Shown here: piece by piece, positions 47,580 through 58,354 of the stretch
Layout: every line of letters starts with the position of its first letter
How positions within the stretch are numbered: the first letter of the stretch is position 1
Assembly: GCF_026210795.1 (NCBI RefSeq)
Contig: NC_089433.1
Coordinates: 5,047,001 to 5,111,000 of the forward strand
From: Rhizophagus irregularis
Taxonomy: Eukaryota; Glomeromycota; Glomeromycetes; Glomerales; Glomeraceae
Direction: 5' to 3'
DNA length: 64,000 nucleotides
Position numbers and translations under genes: made by a program
The notes under the pieces: model-generated
The model's input: the letters and a program-made list of their open reading frames with translations, nothing else
The model's database searches: none
Told to the model about the DNA's origin: nothing

Positions 47580-49612
47580 CCACACAGGATGTTGTTAAGG
47601 AACATATTATTATTGATCGAGCAGTAATATCCAACAAGAATGAAAGTGTTAGACTAGCGCTTGATCCTAATACAATTAGAAACCATGCAAAAGATACTTT
47701 TGCAGGAATTTTACGAAAACGCAACACTAAACCAATAGAGAAAGACATTTTCTGGAGCAATATATATAGGCCAAAAGGTGAATTTACTGAGTGTATGGCT
47801 AATTTAATGGATGAAATAACGTTAGAAGAATGGCAACAAACACTTGAACAGGTGAACATAAACTTAGCGCCAGGTCCTTCAGGCATTGGATATACTATAA
47901 TCAAACACATTTCAGACAAATCCAGCTCCATTATATTAAAGATCATTAATTTGTCCCTAAAAATAGGAGTTGTGCCAGACCAATGGAAACAGTCACTTAT
48001 TCATCCGATTCCAAAACTGCAGAAATTTGATTATATTTTGGCCATCACGCGTCCTATAGCATTGCTAAATAATATCAGGAAATCTGTCACCAAATTATTA
48101 ACAAACCTTTTAAGTACAATTTTGACAAATAATAAAGTTTTACGTGGATTGAATTTTTGTGGTCTTAAGGGAGAAAACACAGCAATACCGTTACGTTTAA
48201 TGAATGATATAATTGAAGATGCAAGGGAAAATGGAAAAGAACTCTGGGTGGTAACCCAAGATATGATGAAAGCATACAATTCAGTTAGCCTAGAGAGCTT
48301 ACAGCTTGCACTAAGAAGGCTAGACATACTAGAAAAATTTATTTTATGGATTACAGGATTATTCAAAGATAGACAAATGAGCATAATTACAGCATTTGGC
48401 CCTAGCCCAACCTTCATAGGGGGGGACGGTATTGACCAGGGTGATGCGATTTCACCTTTACTCTGGAGAATTTTTTACGATCCTTTACTTGTAGCTATTC
48501 AACAAGCATGCAATCAACAACAAGGATATGAAATGGTAAACACTTGGCCATTGGATATTCAGGATCGATCAACATGGCAACAATATAGTCTAAGGGTACC
48601 AGTTATAGCGTATATGGATGATACGAGTTATTTGAATAGTTCAGGAGATAAAATTCAGGTATCAATTAATATAGCCACACAATTCTATCATTTCCATGAT
48701 GTAGATATAAATGGAAAAAAGTCTGAGCTGATGGTAATAAATCCTAAAGTGTCTAGAGATGAATTATATATAACTATTGGACGTGACAACTCAAAGGTTC
48801 AAGCTACAGATAAAGAGATACGGTATTTAGGATGTTATTTCTCTTCTTCCAATTTAAGGAAAAGATCAATCAAAAGAATCAAGGATATAATTGAAAAATT
48901 TTTGAATCCTATTAGAAGAAAATGTATTACAGTAGGACATATTGCATATCTTATTAATCACGTTCTTATCTCAAGAGTGGTTTATGTAGCCCAATTAATG
49001 ATATTATCAGAAAATGAATGGAATTTCTTGTTTACTCCAGTGATCAAATTAGTTAAGCAAATATGTGGGTTGCCTAGAAGTTATCCAACATTAGCAATAT
49101 ATCATCAATACATCTTAGAAATTAATAATCCATGGGATCAAATATGCGCAAATCAGATTACTGTTTTTTTATATCTAATAAATAGTAATTCACTAGCATC
49201 TAGATCTATAATGATAAGATGTAGGACTGCACAGTTGCGATTGGCTATACATGACAATATTTTTGAACATGATTCAGAATCATTATTTCTAGGACATCAA
49301 GAAGCAAAATCTAACCTAAGTTTACATAATATTATTATAGCCAGGAAATTAAACATTATCATACAACAAGATTACATAAATAGGTCAACATGGACCATTA
49401 GTAGTGGAAATATGCCTATTAGAGAAATATTTATAACACATAGATGCCTCAATTTATTACGGAAAATTGGAACTGCAAATTCATATCCACTTATATATGC
49501 TAGTCAATTGATGTTACCTTATGGACATATTATGAGTTGGGCATGTTATCGTTTCATTGCAGGACTATCAGCAAAAGGACGTATAGCCAAATGGTTTCAA
49601 TTATTAACCTGA
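47580..49612 (+). pseudogene. LINE ORF2, reverse transcriptase part
   Basis: The open stretch has the RT blocks in order: NLAPGPSGIGYTIIKH, RPIALLNN, VTQDMMKAYNSV (first catalytic Asp), GIDQGDAISPLLW, IAYMDDTSYL (catalytic Asp pair) and KKSELMVINP, then a thumb-like region with RYLGCYF. The catalytic box is YMDD rather than the FADD/YADD usual in LINEs. The first internal ATG is at 47795, but homology begins upstream, so that is not the true start. The frame ends at TGA 49610-49612 and continues in frame beyond it. Confidence 0.8.
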
Positions 49613-50118
49613 TGGATTAAAGGAATATCAGCACCAGAAATATCTAGACATTCCTTATTTAACTTTTTGAGCAATATATTACAACTGGTATCAGAAGACA
49701 AGCGAAAACACCCATATATTATAATAAAAGATAAAAACAATGAAGTTTCAGTAGGATTTGTTAAGAAAAGAACACAGATAAAGAAAAATGAGGAAAAAAT
49801 TGAATGTTTAATTATAGAAGTTTGTAATATTGAAATATGTCCAGATAATTCTCAAAAAGCAATTATTCAGAAACAGGAATGTCCCAAGATGATTACAATA
49901 ACTCAACATAGTGCATTAGTATTACCAATTTTTAATCGTTTATCAACAGGTGCAATTACACATATCGACTGGTATTATATAATGGAATCGTTAAATAGAA
50001 ATAAAAATATTTCAGCAAATAGTGACATACAACAATTGGAAAAAACACCTACAATTAATTTGAATGGAGATAATTTAGGTCTATGGATCAATTGATGGAT
50101 CGAGCAAGATACACTTAA
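49613..50118 (+). pseudogene. LINE ORF2, region between RT and RNase H
   Basis: The reverse transcriptase frame continues after TGA 49610-49612 (WIKGISAPEISRHSLFNF) to a second TGA at 50093-50095. After that it remains in frame (WIEQDTL) up to the hAT-like insertion at 50119. Deleting the insertion and one duplication joins it directly to the RNase H frame. Confidence 0.65.
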
Positions 50119-51028
50119 TAATGCTTTGATCCGTGCACAGATAAAACTGCGGTATCCGGATATCTGGAAAAAAAATAGCTATCCGGATACTGTGGTTTTT
50201 ATCTGGATAAATATCTGGATAGAAAATATCCAGTTTGACCCATTATCCAGATAAAAAAAATTATAAAAAATTTTTTTTGTCATTTAAATTACTTATTTAT
50301 TGACATTATTATCTATTAAATTACCATTTATTAAAATCATAATCTATCTTACTAAAATTACTAGTAGAACATTCGATGGTCAATAATAATTCAGGCCATC
50401 TATAATGCCAGCCTGAATTTTGCGAAATTGCTTGATATTTGTCAAAAGGCAGCAGTTTCTGGCCCAGCTAAACAAAATTTGGGATTTTTGTAATTTTGGC
50501 CGAAATTATATGTTTGGCCCAAATTACTGTCAATACATGATTTAAAAAAAAAGATTTTTTCTAATAGATAGGTTGAATTGATTAATTTTAAGTACAAAAT
50601 AGTATAAATATAATAAAATAATTAGTTTATGCCTAATCTTCCATTATTTTACGATTTTACTGTATTTTTTATATTTGTAATAATGTATTTATTGCAAAAT
50701 TTTAAATTTTTCAAATTTTCAAAAAAATTGTCATAATTCAGGCAAAATTCGTAGTGCTGGCCAAAATTAAAATTTTATTTTATTTAAAATTAATAAAATA
50801 TTACTAATTTAGTTAAAAATATTAAGTCAAAATTTAATTAAGTTAATGCGACTGATATTATTTGTTAAGATCGATCAATGAAAAAAAAATTTTATATATA
50901 ATCTTATCTGGGTTTCAGTTTCTATCCGGATATATCTGGATTTATATTCGAACCGGATAATCTGGATAAAAACTGGATAATTTTTTTAATTTATCCGGAT
51001 AATGGTTTCTACCCGGATCGAAGCACTA
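50119..51028. mobile_element. hAT-like MITE, 910 bp, inserted in the LINE
   Basis: The ends are TAATGCTTTGATCCG and the complement of CGGATCGAAGCACTA. Flanks are ACACTTAA (50111-50118) and ACATTTAA (51029-51036), seven of eight identical. Subterminal TATCCGGAT words repeat at both ends. A GGCC-rich block at 50390-50540 with a partial inverted echo at 50735-50770 may be a further nested piece. No coding. Confidence 0.75.
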
Positions 51029-51541
51029 ACATTTAAACAAGAACTTACAAATATAAGACATCAATTAAAGTCATTAAAAAACATTGAATATTATACAGAT
51101 GGATCACTAGCTAATTGGACTATAGATAATAACAACCTTTTATATAGAGCAGATAATACTACTGTGGATTTAGGGACAGCATTCTATACAAGTAATGAAT
51201 TAGGAGAATTTTCAGTATATTCATGTTTATCTTTATGGCCATCATCAACAAGGGCAGAAATAGTAGCTATTTTCTTGGCATTGTTGACAGCACCAGAAAA
51301 TTCTAATGTAACTATTTATACAGACAGCTTAGGTGCTATTAATTCAATTAATTCAGCTTTTAATTCAACTACTAGAACATGGCTTAAAAAGACCAATAAT
51401 CTAATCATTATCAAAATAATTATGCTGATCAGAGAAGCATCTATAAATTTAAAGTTGATTAAAATAAAGGGTCATAGTGGCATAATAGGCAATGATATAG
51501 CTGATAAATTAGCAAAGAAAGGACAATGTGGAAACAATTAA
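51002..51541 (+). pseudogene. LINE ORF2, RNase H domain
   Basis: All four acidic residues are visible: YYTDGSL, RAEIVAIFLALL, IYTDSLGA and GHSGIIGNDIADKLAKKG. The domain removes RNA from RNA-DNA hybrids during retrotransposition. The apparent ATG at 51002 lies in the MITE, so the true domain starts after 51036. The frame stops at TAA 51539-51541 and stays open further in the same frame to about 51780. Confidence 0.8.
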
Positions 51542-51735
51542 TTTAGGAATAATGTAGATTTTATTAATAATATATTATCTTATTTTCCTGTTTTTATAGA
51601 TAAACCTATTGAAGTTAATATTAGAAGATTTATTTTGAAAATATTAGCTACAGGTGAAGCTACTGAATGGTCTTTGTTAAAAAATAATCAGGAATTATGT
51701 TATGGAGATGTTAATCAGATAGACTGGAAAATTAC

Positions 51736-52137
51736 TTGGCTTATTTCCATTATTGCAAGGGGTTTCACTGCAATAGTATGAGAATTAACTATTTATGGAC
51801 TTTTATAGCAAAATTATTTCATAAAATTCTTCCATTAGGATCCATTTTAGCAATAAGAAAACCAAAACTCTACAAGGAAATGAAATGTATTATGAAATGT
51901 AATAAGAAAGAAAATTGGAATCATTTATTTGAATGTCAGGCATATGAGGTAGCTTGGCAAAAAATATTGGAAATTACAACAAAAGAATCTATAATTATAT
52001 GTTTGAAACAAAAACAAATTAGAAGTCAAGGGAAAGATTTTATTAAAAAAGTATTACAAAACATATTAGGAATTACAGCAAAGTCAGAAAAATTTCAAAA
52101 ATTCCAACAACTGGCATTAGAAGCAAGTAAAAGTTGA
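51736..52137 (+). pseudogene. LINE ORF2, C-terminal zinc-knuckle-like part
   Basis: After a frameshift near 51775 the protein continues with INYLWTFIAKLFHKILPLG and CNKKENWNHLFECQAYEVAW, a Cys/His pattern commonly found downstream of LINE RNase H domains. It ends at TGA 52135-52137. Confidence 0.6.
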
Positions 52138-52570
52138 AACTTGTTTAACAATAAGATTACAAAAAGACTTCAAGATATCTCTTACTGAGGCACAGACACT
52201 TATGGCCAACATGTTAATTCGATTCATTCTAGCATTTAAAGAATTAATATGGAAACCAAGATGTGAACAAGTAATTTTATGGGAAAAAAGAGAAGGTATT
52301 TCTCGAACAGATAAAATTACTTCAGAATCCAAAGCAAAGAACAATCCAAATCAACTTTCAGAATTCAAAGTAAAGGACAATTCAAATCAACTTACAAATA
52401 AAGCTAAAGATTTAAAAATGGGAAAAGTAGATCAACTACAAAAAACAGTCTCTTTGGTAAAGAAATCTATGGATACCTTTGTAAGGAAATATATATGTGA
52501 GGATTGGATTCTGATAAAAAAGAAAGTTGATAAGATTACATTATATATGAGCGAAAAATTATTGGATTAA
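52138..52570 (+). pseudogene. LINE ORF2, extreme C-terminus
   Basis: A further frame continues from 52138 (ETCLTIRLQKDFKISLTEA, then FKELIWKPRCEQVILWEK) to TAA at 52568-52570. The WKPRCE-type ending fits the tail of ORF2 after the zinc knuckle. The last 60 residues are Lys-rich. Confidence 0.5.
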
Positions 52571-52658
52571 TAGATACAAAAACAATATTTTTATTCTTTT
52601 CTCATTTATGTCTATTTTTATTTATAATCTTAGACATATAATTTATTAATTATTGTTA

Positions 52659-52738
52659 ATTTTATTTTTATTTTTATTTTTATTTTTATTTTTATTTTTA
52701 TTTTTATTTTTATTTTTTGTTTTTGTTTTTGTTTTTCT
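52659..52738 (+). repeat. (TTTTTA)n tail of the LINE
   Basis: About eleven hexamers, turning into TTTTTG at the end. It lies about 90 bp after the last stop, where LINEs often carry a simple-repeat or poly-A tail. Confidence 0.8.
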
Positions 52739-52740
52739 TT

Positions 52741-54168
52741 TATTTTTGTTTATACTTTTAGATTATGGTATATTATTTTGCTATGCTTTTTGGTTACTTT
52801 TATTCTTAATTTTAATTTTATTGATAATATAATATCTAATGTTTGATCGGACTGGCCTGGAGCTGGAAGTATCATTCATAGAATATTTGTGATTATTATG
52901 TAGTCCAAATATATTCTAATAAAATGGTACATGATTCAACATTTTTTAAAAAAAAAAAAATTTACTTGTTATTCTATATTATTAGTAAGTCTAGCCAAAT
53001 TACTTTCATTAATATACTTACTAAGAAACAGTTTATATGTACGATTTTGGTATAATTAATATATATTATATTGCAATTGGAGGACAATTTATTTGCAAAT
53101 TGTGTTTATAATAATATTTTAGCAATATATAAATCCAAATAATCCTCAATGAATGTTATTATTTTAGAAAATATGTTATAATATACAATAAGTAAATATA
53201 AGTTATTTTATAGGTTATAAAAAAAAATGATCTACCAAATATAAATTACAAATTACAAATTTACAATTTATGAAAAATAAAAGGTGTAGCACATTGTGAA
53301 AATTTATATTCTAAATATCAAACACTGGTCAAATACTGGTGCTTTGTATAATTTGATCTTAAACTCTACATTTTATATAGTATATTTAAGCCTAATATTA
53401 AATATTTATACAGTTGATATTATTTTTTTTTATTTAATATCATTGCATTTTACTTAACACTAATTATAGAGTAAATGTAATTACTTTTTTACATAAATAA
53501 AATTAGTTTGTAATTAAATAATCAAATATAAATATAAGATGATTTGAAGAATAACTTACTTAATAGGCAATGTTAAACATACTGCAAATGTAAATATACT
53601 AGCAATTTTCATTTCTCTTTAAAAAACCTATTATTAGCAATTTATTACTAGTAATTATAATCTAGAAATTCATTTTCTTTCAATATAGTAAATTTTTTAT
53701 ATAAATATTTAAGTTATAATAAAATAAAAATGTATAAGAAATTATTGATGAAGAATATTCAAAAACATCATCATTCAGTAAGTATATTATTATATAATTC
53801 TTATTTTTTCTGTCAATAGAATTGTAAAAGTGTAACCTAAAATTTAATATTTATAGCTCCAAAAAAGCTGCTTTATTTGTATCATTGCATATGAGCTAAT
53901 TTGGCTAACTTGATGATCGGAATGTCGATCATTTTGGCCAAAGTTAATGTTAATTTTAGCCAAAATGATCGACATTCAGATCATCAAGTAAGTCAAATCC
54001 GCCCCATGATTATATTTTAATCTGCATTGCATTGTACTGTATGACAAATTTATTGAGTAACAGTATTAGATTTATAACAATCATTGCATATTGTGTAATT
54101 ATTTGACACCTTCTCATTAATTAATGTCTATTGTTTTTTTTTTAATAAAAAACAAAAAACTTTAAACC
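52741..54168. other. Intergenic DNA upstream of the second kinase gene
   Basis: No gene is seen. An 82 bp palindrome is at 53908-53989. Poly-A runs and short TA repeats make up the rest. Confidence 0.5.
53908..53989. repeat. Near-perfect palindrome with 31 bp arms
   Basis: The left arm starts ACTTGATGATCGGAATGTCG and the right arm ends CGACATTCAGATCATCAAGT; 30 of 31 bases pair, with a 20 bp loop. It is about 180 bp upstream of the kinase ATG at 54169 and could be a tiny hairpin element or a cis element. It is GC-richer than its surroundings. Confidence 0.75.
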
Positions 54169-57100
54169 ATGACATCTCAAAATGATATTATATGTGTAAG
54201 CTGTGATAAAATATATATAGATATTGATTATAAATGGTGTAAACAATGTGTAATAAATAACTTAAAAAAAAATTTGATGAACTGGACTAGTGGAAATGAA
54301 AAGATTGATAATTTTATTCAAAAAATGCAATTAAAAATTGATAGTTTTGATGATATAATTGTTGAATGGATACCTTACAGCCAATTCAATAATGTTAAAA
54401 AAACAAACAAAGATGGTTTTGCTACAGCAATATGGAAGGATGGTTTATTAAAATATGATGAAAAAGAAATGAAACATAAAAGAATATCTAATATAGAAGT
54501 TTCTTTAAAATGCTTGAGCAATTCACAAAATGTTATTAATGAATTTTCAAATGAGGTATGAAGCTTCTATTTTTTTTGTAATTTAGTCTTAAAATACTTT
54601 TATTATAACAACTTTTTATATTAACAGGATAAAACATATTCCATTAAAGTAGATGAAGATGATGAAGATTATATTCCTAAAATATATGGAATATCCAAAA
54701 ATCCAGATACAAATGATTATATTATAGTACTTAATAATAGTTATTGCAAAGAATGTGGTGAAATATATACAAAAGTACAGAGAAAATGGTGTAAACCATG
54801 TCAAATAAATAATTTAGAACTAAATCTCACAAACTGGACTAGTGGAAATAAAATAATTGATGAATTCATTCAAGAAATGCAATTGAAAATTGAAGGATAT
54901 CATAATATAATTGTTGAATGGATACCTTATAACCAATTCAATAATGTTAAAAAAATAGGGAAAGATGGCTTTGCTAAAGCAATATGGAAGGATGGTTTAT
55001 TAAAATATAATGAAGAAGAAAGAAAATATGAAAGAAAACCTAATAAAGAAGTCACCTTAAAATGTTTGAATAATTCTCAAAATGTTATTAGTGACTTGCT
55101 AAATGAGGTATAAAACTTCTAATTTTTGTAATTTAATTCTTAAAGTACTTCATTATAACAATTTTTATATTTAACAACAGGCTAAAGTATATTTCCTTAG
55201 TCTTAAAATATATGATAATACTCCTACAATATATGGAATATCCCGAAATCCAGATACAAATGATTATATTATAGTACTTAATAATAGTTGTTGTAAAGAA
55301 TGTGGTGAAATATATACAGAGATAGATTGTAAATGGTGCAAACCATGTCAAACAAATAATTTAAAACAAAATTTTACAAACTGGACTAGTAGAAATGAAA
55401 AAATTGATGATTTCATTCAAAAAGTGCAATTAGAAATTGAAGGTTTTAGAGATATAATTTTTGAATGGATACATTATGACCAATTTAACATTATTAAAGA
55501 AGCAAGCTTTTCTAAAGCATATTTGGCAATATGGAAGGATGGTTCATTAGAATATAATTATAAAGAAATAAAATATGAAAGAAAACCTAATAAAGAAGTC
55601 ATTTTAAAATGCTTGAATAATTCTCAAAATGTTATTAGTGGCTTGCTAAATGAGGTATGAAACTTCTAATTTTGTAATTTAATCCTTTATCTACTTTATT
55701 TTAACAACATTTATATTTAACAGGTTAAAACATATTCCATTAAATTAAATTATGAATATGATATTCCTAAAATATATGGAATATCCCAAAATCCAGATAC
55801 AAAAGATTATATTATAGTACTTAATAATAATAGTTATTGCAAAGAATGTGGTGAAATATATACAGTAGTATGGCAAAAATGGTGTAAACCATGTCAAATA
55901 AATAATTTAAAACAAAATTTTACAAATTGGACTAGTGGAAATGAAAAAATTGATGATTTTATTCAAGAAATGCAATTGAAAATTGAAAGTATTGGAGATA
56001 TAATTGTTGAATGGATACCTTATAACCAATTCATTAATGTTAAAAAAATAGACAAAGATGGCTTTACAACAGCAATATGGAAGAATGGTTTATTGAAATA
56101 TAATGAAGAAGAAAGAAAATATGAAAGAAAACCTAATGAAACTACTTTAAAATGTTTAAATGATTCTCAAAATATTATTAGTGACTTGTTAAATGAGGTA
56201 TATATGAAACTTTTTATTTTTGTAATTTAATCCTTAAAAGTACTTTATTGTAACAACTTTTATATTTAACAGGTTAAAGCATATTCTACTAATTTAAATG
56301 AATCACATTGTATTCCTGTAATATATGGAATATCTCGAAATCCAGATACAAAAAATTATATTATAGTACTTAATAATAGTTATTGTAAAGAATGTGGTGA
56401 AATATATACAGAAGTATGGCAAAAATGGTGTAAACCATGTCAAATAAATAATTTAGAACTAAATCTCACAAAATGGACTAGTGGAAATAAAATAATTGAC
56501 GAATTCATCCAAGAAATGCAATTAAAAATTGATGAATATCACAATATAATTTTTGAATGGATACCTTATAACCAATTCAATAATGTTAAAAAAATAGGTA
56601 AAGATGGCTTTAATACAGCAATATGGAAGAATGGTTCATTAGAATATAATTGTAAACAAATAAAATATGAAAGAGGACCTAATAAAAAGGTCACTTTAAA
56701 AAGCTTGAATATTTCTCAAAATGTTATTGGTGACTTGCTAAATGAGGTATAAAACTTCTAATTTTTGTAATTAATCCTTAAAAGTACTTTCATTATAACA
56801 ACTTTTCATATTAATAGGTTAAAGCATATCAATATTCTATTGAAAGTGATGAAGATTATATTCCTAAAATATATGGAATATCCCAAAATCCAGATACAAA
56901 AAATTATATTATTGTACTTGAAAATAGTTATTGCAAAGCATGTGGTGAAATTTATACAGATATAGAAGCTAAATGGTGTAAACCATGTCAAATAAATGGT
57001 TTAAAACAAAATTTTATAAATTGGACTAGTGGGAATGAAAAAATTGACAATTTTATTCAAAAAATGCAATTAAAAATTAACAACCATAAAAATATAATTG

Positions 57101-58354
57101 TTGAATGGATACCAAATAACCAGCTTAATAGTATTAAAGAAATAGGTAAAGGTGGATTTGCTACAGTCTATTTAGCAATATGGAAAAATGGTCCATTAGG
57201 ATATGATAAATATAAAAAGGAATACAATAGAGTAACTAGTAATAAAGTAGTTGCTTTAAAATGCTTACATAATTCACAAAATATTACTAATGAATTTTTA
57301 AATGAGGTATGAAATTTATTTTTTTAGACTTCATTAAATACTTCTAAATAATAATTGTTTTACTTTTTGATAGGTTAATGCATACTCTATCAGTAGCTCT
57401 TTTAATGATCATTTTGGAATAGGTAATGATGGAATTCTCAAAATATATGGGATATCCCAAAATCCAGATACAAATAACTATATTATTGTACTTGAATATG
57501 CAAATGATGGAAATCTTAATAATTGCAATAATAATATCATTAGAAATTATCGTTGGAATGAAAAATTACATGTACTAAAAAAAATTGTTAAAGGTTTTAA
57601 AAAAATTCATGGAAATAATAAAGTACATCGTGATTTTCATACAGGAAATATATTGGTATCTGTTAGGGATTCCATTTATGGTAGCACTGGAAATTCTTCA
57701 AGTGATATATGTATTTCAGATATGGGATTATGTGGAGAAGTTAGTAATATGGACAAAACAAAAATTTATGGAGTTATGCCATTTGTAGCTCCTGAAGTAT
57801 TAAAAGGAAAACCATATACTCGAGCAGCAGATGTATATAGTTTTGCTATGATTATGTATTATATTGCAACTGGAAGACAACCTTTTGCAAATTGTGCTCA
57901 TGATAGTGTGTTAGCATTAAATATATGTAATGGAATTAGACCTGAAATAAATGAACTAGAAGCACCAAAATTTTATATTGATTTAATGAAAAATTGTTGG
58001 AATGCTGATCCAGAAAAGAGACCAAGTGCTATTGAAATAGAAAAACTGTTCAATGATTTTACTTATTCTAGTAAAGAAGAAATTAAAAAGCAAGTTGAAA
58101 AAGCAGATGAATATAGAAAAACAAATTTTTTGTCAACTGGAAATAGTCAATCAATTCATCCACAAGCTTGTTATACTTCTCGATTACTCAATCAATTTAC
58201 AAAAGAACTTCCAAAACATGATGATACTTACAGTATTTCAGCAGAAATTATTGATTTTACAGAGTATGTAGCATTACTTAAATTATTTTTTATTTTTATT
58301 GAAAATTTATTAAATTATAAATCATTTTATAGGTATTTTATCGAACAAAAATGA
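54169..58354 (+). CDS. Kinase with tandem truncated N-lobes, 8 exons, about 1229 aa
   Basis: Exons 54169-54555, 54628-55107, 55181-55654, 55724-56197, 56273-56746, 56818-57306, 57374-58263 and 58333-58354 join in one open frame of 1230 codons. Exons 2-6 encode repeats of 158-163 residues: the end of an N-lobe (IYGISxNPDTxxYIIVL), a zinc ribbon (YCKECGEIY..KWCKPCQ), WTSGNEKID, then the start of the next N-lobe (VEWIPYNQFN, a loop KDGFATAIW, lysine in LKCL). Only exon 6 has a full loop (GKGGFATVYLA); it continues into exon 7 with HRDFHTGN (D about 1013), DMG (D about 1042), APE (about 1066) and a complete C-lobe. So five truncated N-lobes precede one complete, probably active kinase. Introns are 67-75 nt and phase 0, except the last. 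Substrates unknown. A single gene is inferred from phase and splice signals. Confidence 0.85.

Larger units (their letters stand above)
45637..52740 (+). mobile_element. Non-LTR retrotransposon (LINE), broken
   Basis: In order on the plus strand lie a short 5' ORF region (45713-45975), an APE-type endonuclease, a reverse transcriptase, an RNase H and a C-terminal region, followed by a (TTTTTA)n tail at 52660-52735. This is the ORF2 order of RNase-H-bearing LINE clades. At least two frameshifts, several stops and a 910 bp MITE insertion inactivate it. The exact 5' end and target duplication were not found. Confidence 0.8.

Noticed and set aside
48031-48417. 128-codon minus-strand frame
   Set aside because: It is antisense to the LINE reverse transcriptase.
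54616-56991. Minus-strand frames of 60-72 codons recurring at regular spacing
   Set aside because: They are antisense to the repeated exons of the kinase and repeat because the exons repeat.
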